Source: Alphaproteobacteria bacterium
Lineage (GTDB): Bacteria > Pseudomonadota > Alphaproteobacteria > UBA828
Direction: 5' to 3'
DNA length: 5,625 nucleotides
Assembly: GCA_029937205.1 (NCBI GenBank)
Contig: JAPYQV010000209.1
Span: forward strand, 1-5,625
Below, one piece after another: positions 1-5,625 of this stretch. The stretch's first letter is position 1, and every line of letters begins with the position of its first letter. Under the pieces are notes generated by a model. The model ran no database searches, was not told the DNA's origin, and saw only the letters and a list, made by a program, of their open reading frames with translations. The position numbers and the translations under genes were made by a program.

Positions 1-1834
1 GACGATATATATTGAAGAGCGTGATGCTACTCGCCGTGAGGCTCTCGACCCAAGTGTCGCGGTGATGGGCGATGTTCTTTTCCTGTAACATGCGTTTGTT
101 GTTGAACACATCGAGCGTGAAGACGCCATATTCGGAGATCTCGGCCATGCACGTCACATAGGTGACCTGCTTGCCCTGATCGGCCATCATTTCGGCCAGC
201 GCGATGGCGGTAAAATGGCCATCGGCGTCGAGAACAAACACGTGATTGCCCGGCACCTCCTTGCCGGCCATGACCTGGGTCGGCGTCAGGCAATTCGGCT
301 GTGCCGCGTCGACGCCAGGAATTGCGACATGGCCCATGGGCGAGAGGCCATCGCCCAGCCATCTGGCGCCGGTCGCGATCACCACCTTGTCGGCGCCGTA
401 GCTCAGCACATCGTCGGCGCTCATCTCGCCGACGCCGAGATGCACCTCGACAGTTTTGAGCTTGGCCAGTTGCACTTCGCGGTAGGTGATGACGCGCGCC
501 CATTCCTCGAGGCGCGGCATGCGGACGACGTCTTTCCAGTGGCCGCCAAGCGCCGCTTCGGCTTCGCGCAGGTGCACGTCATAGCCGCGCTCGCCGAGCA
601 CGCGGGCGCATTCCATGCCGGCCGGTCCGCCGCCAACGACGAGAACGGAGCATGGGTTTTCTGTCTGGTCGAATTTCTCGGGGTGCCAGCCGCGGCGGTA
701 TTCCTCCATGGCGGTGGCGTTCTGCGTGCAATTCAGCACGCCGATCTGGACGAATTTGGAAACGCACATATTGCAGCCGATGCATTCGCGGATATCGTCG
801 AGGCGGCCTTCCTCGATCTTCTTCGGCAAGAACGGATCGGCAATGGAAGGCCGCGCCGCGCCGATGATGTCGGCCACACCGGCATTGATCAGGCGCACCA
901 TGTCGTCGGGACTGGTGAGCCGGCCATTGACCACCACCGGGGTGTCGCCGACGACGCCTTTGACCTGTTTGACGAACGGCGTCATCCAGCCCGATTTGCG
1001 GAAGCGCGAGGTGCCGGCGTCCTCGCCCCATTCCTCGTAATCGCCAATCTTGACCGACCACAGGTCGCACAATCCCTCAGCGTTCAGCAACTCGACAAAG
1101 CGAATGCCTTCGTCCGTCGCCTGCAGGCCATCGGCGCCCATCAGGGTATCGACCTCGAAGCGCGTGGTGATGGCGGAATTGCCGCCGCAGGCTTTTTTCA
1201 GTGCCGCCATCAGTTCGATGTAAAAGCGCGCGCGGTTTTCGAAGCTGCCACCATATTTGTCGGTACGTTTGTTGTAGCGCCGCTCGAGGAATTGCACCGG
1301 CAGGGTGGAGTCGCCGCCCGAGACTTCGAGAATATCGAAGCCCGCAGCCTCGGCCCGCTTGGCCGCCTCGACATACATATTAATCACTGCCTGGATGTCA
1401 TCATCATCCATCTCGGTGCCATAGACTGTGCGCGACGACCAGACGTTGGAAGAGAATTGCGTCGCGCCCCGCGGTATTTCGCGCGATTCCATGTTGAGGG
1501 CGTGGATGCCGCTATACCAAAGCTGCACCCCGGTGAGTGAGCCGTGCTGGTGCGCCATATCGCACATATAGCGAAGATTGATCACGTCGCCTTCGTCCCA
1601 AAGGCGGGCCGAAACCCAGGGATATTCATCCGCTTCCGGGTGAACCGAGCAATATTCCGTGCACACCGTGCCCCAGCCGCCCTCGGCCTTCATGGCGCGA
1701 AAATGCGCCTGCGTCCCGGGTCGCTCCGAGCCGGCGCCCATGCAGTGCGTGGTTTGCCAAAACCGGTTGCGCATGCGCTTCGGGCCGATGGCGATCGGTT
1801 CGAACAGAATATCGTGGCTGGAATCGCGGCTCAT
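1..1834 (-). CDS. Trimethylamine dehydrogenase-family FMN/4Fe-4S oxidoreductase (partial, C-terminus outside window)
   Basis: The open frame runs without a stop from ATG at 1834 to the left edge, giving 611 residues; family members are about 730, so roughly 120 are missing. The start has a GGGAGA ribosome site 6 nt upstream. The protein aligns along its whole length with Methylophilus trimethylamine dehydrogenase as I recall it. Residues 1 to about 345 form the old-yellow-enzyme TIM barrel, with Cys31 matching the Cys that binds FMN covalently, Arg225 matching Arg222, and Trp269 and Asp272 matching Trp264 and Asp267. Cys351, Cys354, Cys357 and Cys369 match the 4Fe-4S ligands. A dinucleotide-binding GGGPAG lies at 401-406. 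Tyr61, Trp269 and Phe361 occupy the aromatic-bowl positions (Phe replaces Trp355), favouring a methylated amine substrate. Tyr169 and His172 are replaced by Ser172 and Asp175. Family enzymes oxidatively N-demethylate or deaminate amines in the cytoplasm and pass electrons to ETF. The family is certain; the substrate is unknown. It is the last visible gene of the leftward cluster. Confidence 0.93.
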   Translation of the reverse strand, partial: MSRDSSHDILFEPIAIGPKRMRNRFWQTTHCMGAGSERPGTQAHFRAMKAEGGWGTVCTEYCSVHPEADEYPWVSARLWDEGDVINLRYMCDMAHQHGSLTGVQLWYSGIHALNMESREIPRGATQFSSNVWSSRTVYGTEMDDDDIQAVINMYVEAAKRAEAAGFDILEVSGGDSTLPVQFLERRYNKRTDKYGGSFENRARFYIELMAALKKACGGNSAITTRFEVDTLMGADGLQATDEGIRFVELLNAEGLCDLWSVKIGDYEEWGEDAGTSRFRKSGWMTPFVKQVKGVVGDTPVVVNGRLTSPDDMVRLINAGVADIIGAARPSIADPFLPKKIEEGRLDDIRECIGCNMCVSKFVQIGVLNCTQNATAMEEYRRGWHPEKFDQTENPCSVLVVGGGPAGMECARVLGERGYDVHLREAEAALGGHWKDVVRMPRLEEWARVITYREVQLAKLKTVEVHLGVGEMSADDVLSYGADKVVIATGARWLGDGLSPMGHVAIPGVDAAQPNCLTPTQVMAGKEVPGNHVFVLDADGHFTAIALAEMMADQGKQVTYVTCMAEISEYGVFTLDVFNNKRMLQEKNIAHHRDTWVESLTASSITLFNIYR

Positions 1835-1840
1835 GTTCTG

Positions 1841-1846
1841 TCTCCC
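1841..1846 (-). promoter_or_regulatory. Ribosome binding site of the trimethylamine dehydrogenase-like gene
   Basis: The minus strand reads GGGAGA followed by six bases and the ATG at 1834. This supports that start over internal ATGs. A run of eight A residues lies just upstream (plus-strand T run at 1853-1860). The 72 bp between this gene and the preceding stop shows no hairpin that would end transcription, so read-through from the upstream gene is likely. Confidence 0.7.
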
Positions 1847-1906
1847 GGGTTATTTTTTTTGCTCGGGACAGTCTAAGCCAGTTTTTAGGTTCGGCGCAGC
1901 GTTAGA

Positions 1907-3094
1907 TTATCGCTCTGCTCGCCCGGTCCGCCAGGGGTCGTAACTGATGCGATAGATGGCATCGGCATAGTCATCGGAAACCAGCAGGGCACCGTCCGGC
2001 ATGACCATCAGATCGACCGGCCGGCCCCAGGCTTGCTCGCCCTCGAGCCAGCCCTCGGCGAACGGCTCGTAGCTGACCGGCACGCCGTTTTCTAGCCTGA
2101 CCAGCGTGATGCGATAGCCGATCTTCTCCGAGCGATTCCACGATCCGTGCTCGGCGATGAAGATTTGATTGCGGTACTCGGGCGGAAACATCTCGCCGGT
2201 ATAGAAACGCATGCCGAGCGAGGCGACGTGCGGGCCGAGCCTGACGGCCGGGGCCGAGAAATCGGAACAGTCGGCCGCGCGGCCGAATCCAGGGTCCGGA
2301 ATATCGCCGCCGTGACAGTACGGAAAGCCGAAATGCATGCCTGCCTGAGGTGCGTGGTTGAGCTCGTCCGGCGGCACGTCGTTGCCCATGCCGTCGCGGC
2401 CATTGTCGGTAAACCAGAGCTCAGCCGTTGTCGGGTGCCAGTCGAATCCGACGGAGTTGCGCACGCCCTGGGCATAGACCTCGATGTCCGAGCCATCCGG
2501 GTTCATTCGGAGGATGGTGGCAAAGGGCTTCGGCGCATCGCACACATTGCACGGCGCGCCGATCGGCACGTAAAGCTTGCCGTCCGGGCCGAAGCGGATG
2601 AACTTCCAGCCATGGTGGCCGCGATTGGGCAGGGCATCGGTGACGACGACCGGTTGCGGCGGATTGTGCAGCCGCCCCTCGATACCGTCAAAGCGCAGCA
2701 CCCGGCCGATCTCGGCGACATAAAGCGCGCCGTCCCGCACGGCGACACCGTTCGGCCGGTTGAGCCCGCGCGCGATGGTGATGATCTCGTCCGCCTTGTG
2801 GTCGCCGTCATGGTCGACGACGGCGCGTACGCTATCGCCAACCCGCGTGCCGACAAAGATCGTGCCGTCCGGCCCCAACGCCAGCGACCGCGCGCTGCCC
2901 AACTGGTCCGTGACGACTTCGATCTTGAAGCCCGGCGGCAAACGAATCTTGTCGATCGGCAGGCTCTCCGCCAGCGTTGATGCAACTGACAAGAGGAGAG
3001 CCAGCACTCCGACGATCAGCGTGCCAATCACATGTGAAGCCATCATGCTGGCGCGCGCGGCAATTTCTTCAGGCAGCAGGTTTCCAGCGGCCAT
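1907..3094 (-). CDS. Exported PQQ-dependent sugar (glucose/sorbosone) dehydrogenase-family beta-propeller protein
   Basis: This 395-residue protein belongs to the glucose/sorbosone dehydrogenase (COG2133-like) family of six-bladed propellers that typically bind PQQ and calcium and oxidise sugars or alcohols outside the cytoplasm. A hydrophobic stretch at about residues 22-42, ending in STLA before ESLP, looks like a Sec signal peptide. Family marks are LPPGF (52-56), His160/His161 before the FGPDGKLYVPIG blade (the region of the catalytic His of soluble glucose dehydrogenase), APCNVC (180-185), the GVRNSVGFDWHP block with Arg212 and Asn213, ELWFTDNGRD (225-234), GFPYCHGG (256-263), and Arg358 in GRPVDLMVMPDG. 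Cys182/Cys185 and Cys260/Cys276 could form disulfides. The first ATG (3094) lies inside the end of the aminotransferase gene; ATGs at 3046 and 3043 would give a more ordinary signal peptide starting MMASHVIG. Neither start has a strong ribosome site, so coupling to the upstream gene is plausible. Family call is secure; the substrate is not. Confidence 0.9.
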   Translation of the reverse strand: MAAGNLLPEEIAARASMMASHVIGTLIVGVLALLLSVASTLAESLPIDKIRLPPGFKIEVVTDQLGSARSLALGPDGTIFVGTRVGDSVRAVVDHDGDHKADEIITIARGLNRPNGVAVRDGALYVAEIGRVLRFDGIEGRLHNPPQPVVVTDALPNRGHHGWKFIRFGPDGKLYVPIGAPCNVCDAPKPFATILRMNPDGSDIEVYAQGVRNSVGFDWHPTTAELWFTDNGRDGMGNDVPPDELNHAPQAGMHFGFPYCHGGDIPDPGFGRAADCSDFSAPAVRLGPHVASLGMRFYTGEMFPPEYRNQIFIAEHGSWNRSEKIGYRITLVRLENGVPVSYEPFAEGWLEGEQAWGRPVDLMVMPDGALLVSDDYADAIYRISYDPWRTGRAER

Positions 3095-4478
3095 CGCGCA
3101 CCAACTCGTCCGTGAGTTTGTTGAGGCCGCGAGAAAACCGGGTGATGACTTCGTCGACTTCGTCCGTGGTGATCGTGAGCGGCGGCGCGAAGGACGATGA
3201 ATTGTGGCCGAAATAGCCGCGCGAAATCAGGTTTTCCTCGAGGCAGAGGTCGTACAGGCGGTGCGAAAGGTCCCACTCGATGTCGAGCTCCTGCTTGGTC
3301 TCCTTATTGGCCACCAGCTCGAGCGCGAGCATCAGGCCGTCGCCGCGAATTTCACCCATCAACGGGTGGTCGCCGAGGCGTTCGTGCAATTGCGCCTTGA
3401 AATAGTCGCCGACGCGCGCCGCATTGCCGACCATATCCTCGCCCTCCATGAGGTCGAGATTGGCGTTTGCCGCGGCGCAGGCAATGGGATGGCCGCTCGC
3501 GGTGTGGCCGTGTGTGAATACCCTTTTCTCCGGATCGCCGACCAAAACCTTCCACATATCTTCCGATATCACCGAGGCTGAGAGTGGTATGTAGGCGCTG
3601 GTGATGCCTTTGGACAAGGTCATCAAGTCAGGCTTGAGGTCATATTTCTCCGATGCGAACCACGTGCCGAGGCGGCCGAATCCGGTAATCACCTCGTCGG
3701 CGATAAACAGCACATCGTGCTTTCTCAGCACCTTCTGGATTTCCTCGAAATAGCCTTCGGCCGGGGCGATGCAGGCTGCTGCACCCATCAACGGCTCCGA
3801 AATAAAGGCGCAGACGGTCTCCGGCCCCTCCGCCTCGATCAGTGCATTAAGATTGGCGGCCATGCGTTTGGAAAAATCGCGTTCCGATTCGCCGGCCTCG
3901 CCCTCCCAGTAGTAATGGCCTTTGTCGGTATGCAGGAAACCAGGCAATGGTAGGCCAAACGGCTCGTGCATGAGCGGCAGACCGGAGAGGCTGGCGCCGA
4001 CCGCTGTGACACCGTGGTAGCCCATCTGGCGCGCGATGATCTTGCGTTTCTCGGGCTTGCCCCTGACATGCTGATACATCCACGCCAGTTTGACGTTGGC
4101 GTCATTGGCTTCCGAGCCGGAACTGGCGAACATGACCTTGCTCATATGATCGGGCAGGATATTTAGCAAGCGCTCGCCGAGCTTGATCTGTTGCTCATGG
4201 GCATTGCCGCCGAAGGTATGGAAATAGGCAAACTTATGCGCTTGCTCGCTGATCGCATCGGCGATCTCGTGCCGGCCATAGCCGGCATTGACGCAAAACA
4301 GCGCCGCCATGGCGTCGATATAAGTATTGCCCTTGTTGTCGCTCACATAGATGCCGTCACCGGAGGTCATGATATGCGGGCCGGTTTCAGCATGGTCCGC
4401 CAAAGAGGTGAAAGCATGGATGGTGGCGTCGACATCCATCTGCTCGAGATTGAGATTGCTGGCTGCGTCTATTGTCAT
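3069..4478 (-). CDS. Class III PLP-dependent aminotransferase (omega-transaminase type)
   Basis: This complete 469-residue protein is of normal length for class III (omega) transaminases, which move an amino group from an amine or omega-amino acid to a keto acid such as pyruvate in the cytoplasm. Visible motifs are the phosphate-binding SSGSEAND (119-126), GYHG (153-156) whose aromatic ring stacks on PLP, EPLMGA (228-233), and the class signature running from IADEVITGFGRLG (259-271; Asp261 pairs with the pyridine nitrogen) to LMTLSKGITSAYIPLSA with the Schiff-base Lys290. FTHGHTASGHP (321-331) carries Thr326, which contacts PLP phosphate from the partner subunit. The active site looks intact. 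The overall pattern is closest to enzymes annotated as taurine-, beta-alanine- or putrescine-pyruvate aminotransferases, but I cannot choose among these. The start has an AGGAG site 6 nt upstream. Its stop overlaps the longer reading of the next gene by 26 bp, which suggests joint transcription with the dehydrogenase genes downstream. Confidence 0.94.
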   Translation of the reverse strand: MTIDAASNLNLEQMDVDATIHAFTSLADHAETGPHIMTSGDGIYVSDNKGNTYIDAMAALFCVNAGYGRHEIADAISEQAHKFAYFHTFGGNAHEQQIKLGERLLNILPDHMSKVMFASSGSEANDANVKLAWMYQHVRGKPEKRKIIARQMGYHGVTAVGASLSGLPLMHEPFGLPLPGFLHTDKGHYYWEGEAGESERDFSKRMAANLNALIEAEGPETVCAFISEPLMGAAACIAPAEGYFEEIQKVLRKHDVLFIADEVITGFGRLGTWFASEKYDLKPDLMTLSKGITSAYIPLSASVISEDMWKVLVGDPEKRVFTHGHTASGHPIACAAANANLDLMEGEDMVGNAARVGDYFKAQLHERLGDHPLMGEIRGDGLMLALELVANKETKQELDIEWDLSHRLYDLCLEENLISRGYFGHNSSSFAPPLTITTDEVDEVITRFSRGLNKLTDELVRDGRWKPAA

Positions 4479-4484
4479 TGCGCG

Positions 4485-4489
4485 CTCCT
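4485..4489 (-). promoter_or_regulatory. Ribosome binding site of the aminotransferase gene
   Basis: The minus strand reads AGGAG, then six bases (CGCGCA), then the ATG at 4478. This is a near-consensus Shine-Dalgarno sequence at good spacing and fixes the start. Confidence 0.85.
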
Positions 4490-4491
4490 TT

Positions 4492-4503
4492 CAACCGAGG
4501 TTG
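4492..4503. repeat. Short perfect dyad just upstream of the aminotransferase ribosome site
   Basis: CAACC and GGTTG form a perfect inverted repeat with a 2-bp centre, 2 bp upstream of the AGGAG site. It is too short for a terminator and has no trailing T run in the minus-strand direction. It could be half of an operator or chance. Confidence 0.35.
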
Positions 4504-4527
4504 TTTTCCTGATGTCTCCCGTTGGGT

Positions 4528-4547
4528 GTTGCGCAAAGTAGCACAAA
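4528..4547. repeat. Tandem 10-bp imperfect direct repeat in the aminotransferase leader
   Basis: GTTGCGCAAA (4528-4537) is followed at once by GTAGCACAAA (4538-4547); eight of ten positions are identical. The first copy contains the palindrome TTGCGCAA. The pair lies in the 102-bp gap between the LytTR gene and the aminotransferase gene, 50-70 bp upstream of the aminotransferase start, where an operator or promoter for the leftward cluster would be expected. No convincing -35/-10 pair or terminator was found in this gap. Confidence 0.35.
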
Positions 4548-4580
4548 TGGTGGCGCGGCGCGATCTTGCCCACGAGACGC

Positions 4581-5357
4581 TTAGTCCAGCCAGCCCGCAT
4601 CACGCACAGCGGGCAGGAAACTTTCGCTCACCGGTACGCGCAAGCCATTGCTTAATATGAGTGTCGTCTTTCGCCCTATTCTCTCGACATTTGTAACGGC
4701 GCCCCGCGCTACCCAGTAGGAGCGGTGCACTTGCATACCGTCGGCTCCGGCCAATTCCAGAAGTGCGTCCTTCATGCGGCACAAAATCAGGTCTTGGCCG
4801 GCGCTGGTGTGGATTCTCAAATAATGATCTTCGGTTCTGAGACACAACAGATTGCCTGCGATGTGATCGGGGATGCGCTTTAGAAAACGGACTTCGGTAC
4901 CCCGATCCGATTCCATGGGCGGTGCCGGCGGCCCGCCAGAGGCGAGCCGCACCAGCAACTGGCCGAGCCAGCAATAGGCCAGCATGGCGACGAGAATTGC
5001 CAGGAACGGAGCCGTGCCGTTGCCCGGCGGCACATCGATCAGCTAGGTGCGTACGGCATAGATCTCCACCGCCATCACAGCGGCGAAGAGCACGGCGGCG
5101 ACGCTGCCCGCGACGCCCGGTGGCCACGGATTGGCACCTGTGGTGCGGTGGAGAACGCCGATGATGAGCATCCACTGTGCCCAGCCAACCGAAATGCCGC
5201 CAAGCCAATAGGCGAAACGCGGACCGATATCCATATCCGACGTGCCGAACGGGCTGGCGCTGGCCACCAGCGCGCTCACCAGGACAATGATGGCGGCGCG
5301 ACGCAGCCATTTTCCAGGAGTGCCTGAGATATTCACCCGTTCAAAGACATTCAACAT
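4581..5357 (-). pseudogene. Membrane-anchored LytTR-domain transcription regulator interrupted by an in-frame TAG at codon 105
   Basis: Reading from ATG at 5357 to TAA at 4581 gives 258 codons in one frame, broken only by TAG at 5043-5045. Before the stop, 104 residues hold three likely membrane helices (about 20-38, 50-68, 82-101). After it the frame continues with a fourth (about 115-138), a linker rich in Gly and Pro, and a LytTR DNA-binding domain (about 158-256) with the typical TEDHYLRIHT, LCRMKDAL, VHRSYWVAR and VPVS segments. LytTR proteins bind spaced direct repeats in promoters; forms with N-terminal membrane helices presumably sense a membrane signal. There is no frameshift or decay elsewhere, so the mutation is recent, a sequencing error, or suppressed. 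A GTG at 5033 could restart translation but has no ribosome site in front, and the product would keep one helix plus the LytTR domain. The usual Arg after VPVS is Glu here. The divergent operator-like array upstream suggests autoregulation. Confidence 0.82.
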
Positions 5358-5369
5358 GCAATTTCACGC

Positions 5370-5421
5370 TTCGCGAATTCGCAGAGTACGGTTTCGCGAA
5401 GAGGATTGGCCGGTTCGCGAA
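5370..5421. promoter_or_regulatory. Array of three TTCGCGAA palindromes, candidate LytTR operator
   Basis: Exact TTCGCGAA octamers lie at 5370-5377, 5393-5400 and 5414-5421, with start-to-start distances of 23 and 21 bp, about two helical turns, so all three face the same side of the DNA. LytTR-family proteins typically bind repeats with a 21-22 bp period. The array starts 12 bp upstream of the LytTR gene's start codon and ends 8 bp before a weak -35 candidate for the divergent gene. It could therefore repress the regulator gene and activate the plus-strand gene. The first copy overlaps a further palindrome, GCGAATTCGC (5373-5382). The third is flanked by inverted GCCGG (5409-5413) and CCGGC (5424-5428). 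The sites are seen directly; their recognition by this LytTR protein is inferred. Confidence 0.65.
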
Positions 5422-5428
5422 ATCCGGC

Positions 5429-5456
5429 TGGGCAGCCCGTCCAACGCCGATATATA
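5429..5456 (+). promoter_or_regulatory. Weak candidate promoter for the plus-strand gene
   Basis: TGGGCA (5429-5434) and TATATA (5451-5456), 16 bp apart, each match the sigma-70 hexamers at four of six positions. A poor -35 directly downstream of an operator array fits an activator-dependent promoter. Matches this weak are common by chance. Confidence 0.3.
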
Positions 5457-5505
5457 CCTGCATCATACGGCGCCACCCCAACACCTCTAAAGAACATCGT
5501 CAATC

Positions 5506-5511
5506 AAGGAG
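5506..5511 (+). promoter_or_regulatory. Ribosome binding site of the plus-strand gene
   Basis: AAGGAG lies 8 nt upstream of the ATG at 5520. This strong Shine-Dalgarno sequence supports the start of a gene of which only 35 codons are in the window. Confidence 0.85.
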
Positions 5512-5519
5512 AAAGTGAA

Positions 5520-5625
5520 ATGGCTGGTTCGGTTGGCACAGATAATTCATATGACAAGCTTGGCCGCGACGTTGGCATCGTCGGCCGTTGGATAAGATTA
5601 ATGGCCGGCGGTGCACTCGCCGGCG
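5520..5625 (+). CDS. Start of a small membrane protein, possibly DUF2892-like (partial)
   Basis: The open frame from ATG at 5520 continues to the right edge, giving 35 residues. It begins MAGSVGTDNSYDKLGRDVG, and residues 20-35 read IVGRWIRLMAGGALAG. The GRWIRLMAGGALAG stretch resembles the start of DUF2892 (YgaP transmembrane-type) proteins, where a short polar N-terminus leads into a glycine-rich membrane helix after an Arg-x-x-Arg motif. With so little sequence this is a suggestion only; any small inner-membrane protein could look the same. The strong AAGGAG site makes it a real gene start. It is transcribed away from the LytTR gene and shares with it the intergenic region carrying the three TTCGCGAA sites, which makes it the likeliest regulatory target of that regulator. 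Its function is unknown. Confidence 0.7.
   Translation, partial: MAGSVGTDNSYDKLGRDVGIVGRWIRLMAGGALAG

Noticed and set aside
215..1540. Long plus-strand open frame of 441 codons
   Set aside because: It lies wholly antisense to the well-conserved trimethylamine dehydrogenase-like gene, shows no family resemblance, and is the usual shadow of a GC-rich gene.
1835..1906. Terminator at the A/T run between the two dehydrogenase genes
   Set aside because: The run of eight T on the plus strand has no GC hairpin suitably placed, and in the direction of transcription it reads as A, not U.
2147..2980. Plus-strand open frame of 277 codons
   Set aside because: It is antisense to the sorbosone dehydrogenase-like gene, rich in Arg, Val and Asp as expected of a shadow frame, and has no recognisable domain.
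4581..5033. Separate 150-residue LytTR gene starting at GTG 5033
   Set aside because: It is in the same frame as the upstream 104-codon part, the GTG lacks a ribosome site, and the two parts together give one normal membrane-LytTR protein. It is kept only as a possible restart.
5043..5045. TAG read as pyrrolysine, suggested by the methylamine theme
   Set aside because: Pyrrolysine is known in methylamine methyltransferases, not in LytTR regulators. The trimethylamine dehydrogenase-like gene has no internal TAG, and no pyrrolysine genes are in view.
5451..5456. TATATA as a -10 box for the leftward LytTR gene
   Set aside because: In the minus direction the only upstream TTG hexamer is 19 bp away and poor, and the box would sit about 95 bp from the start codon. 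The plus-strand reading fits slightly better.

Overview
The window looks like chromosomal DNA from a GC-rich proteobacterium, most likely an alphaproteobacterium. This rests on the GC-biased codon use, the gene families present and the Shine-Dalgarno sequences. No marker gene fixes the taxon. Almost everything is read leftward on the minus strand. One gene at the far right runs on the plus strand.

Right to left on the minus strand: (i) a membrane-anchored LytTR-type transcription regulator (4581-5357). It has predicted N-terminal membrane helices and a C-terminal LytTR DNA-binding domain, but a single in-frame TAG at codon 105 interrupts it. (ii) A complete class III PLP-dependent aminotransferase of 469 aa (3069-4478). 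(iii) A complete, probably exported, PQQ/sorbosone-dehydrogenase-type beta-propeller protein (1907-3094), whose start overlaps or abuts the aminotransferase stop. (iv) The first 611 residues of a trimethylamine dehydrogenase-family flavoprotein (1-1834), which runs off the left edge. Genes ii to iv are co-directional and closely packed, so they are probably an operon. The set suggests catabolism of a methylated or amino-bearing small molecule: N-demethylation or oxidative deamination, transamination and a periplasmic oxidation. The actual substrate cannot be read from the sequence.

Right end: a divergent plus-strand gene begins at 5520 with a strong ribosome binding site. It encodes the start of a small protein resembling DUF2892-type membrane proteins. 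The 162 bp between it and the LytTR gene holds three exact copies of the palindrome TTCGCGAA at 21-23 bp spacing. This is the period expected of LytTR-family operators, and the array sits just upstream of a weak candidate promoter for the plus-strand gene.

The most interesting points are the TTCGCGAA array, the nonsense codon in the regulator, and the mix of conserved and replaced key residues in the trimethylamine dehydrogenase homologue. In that protein the FMN-binding Cys and 4Fe-4S cysteines are kept, while the Tyr/His catalytic pair and the ETF-contact residues are changed. No RNA genes, CRISPR arrays, insertion sequences or convincing terminators were seen, and no gap between genes exceeds 300 bases.
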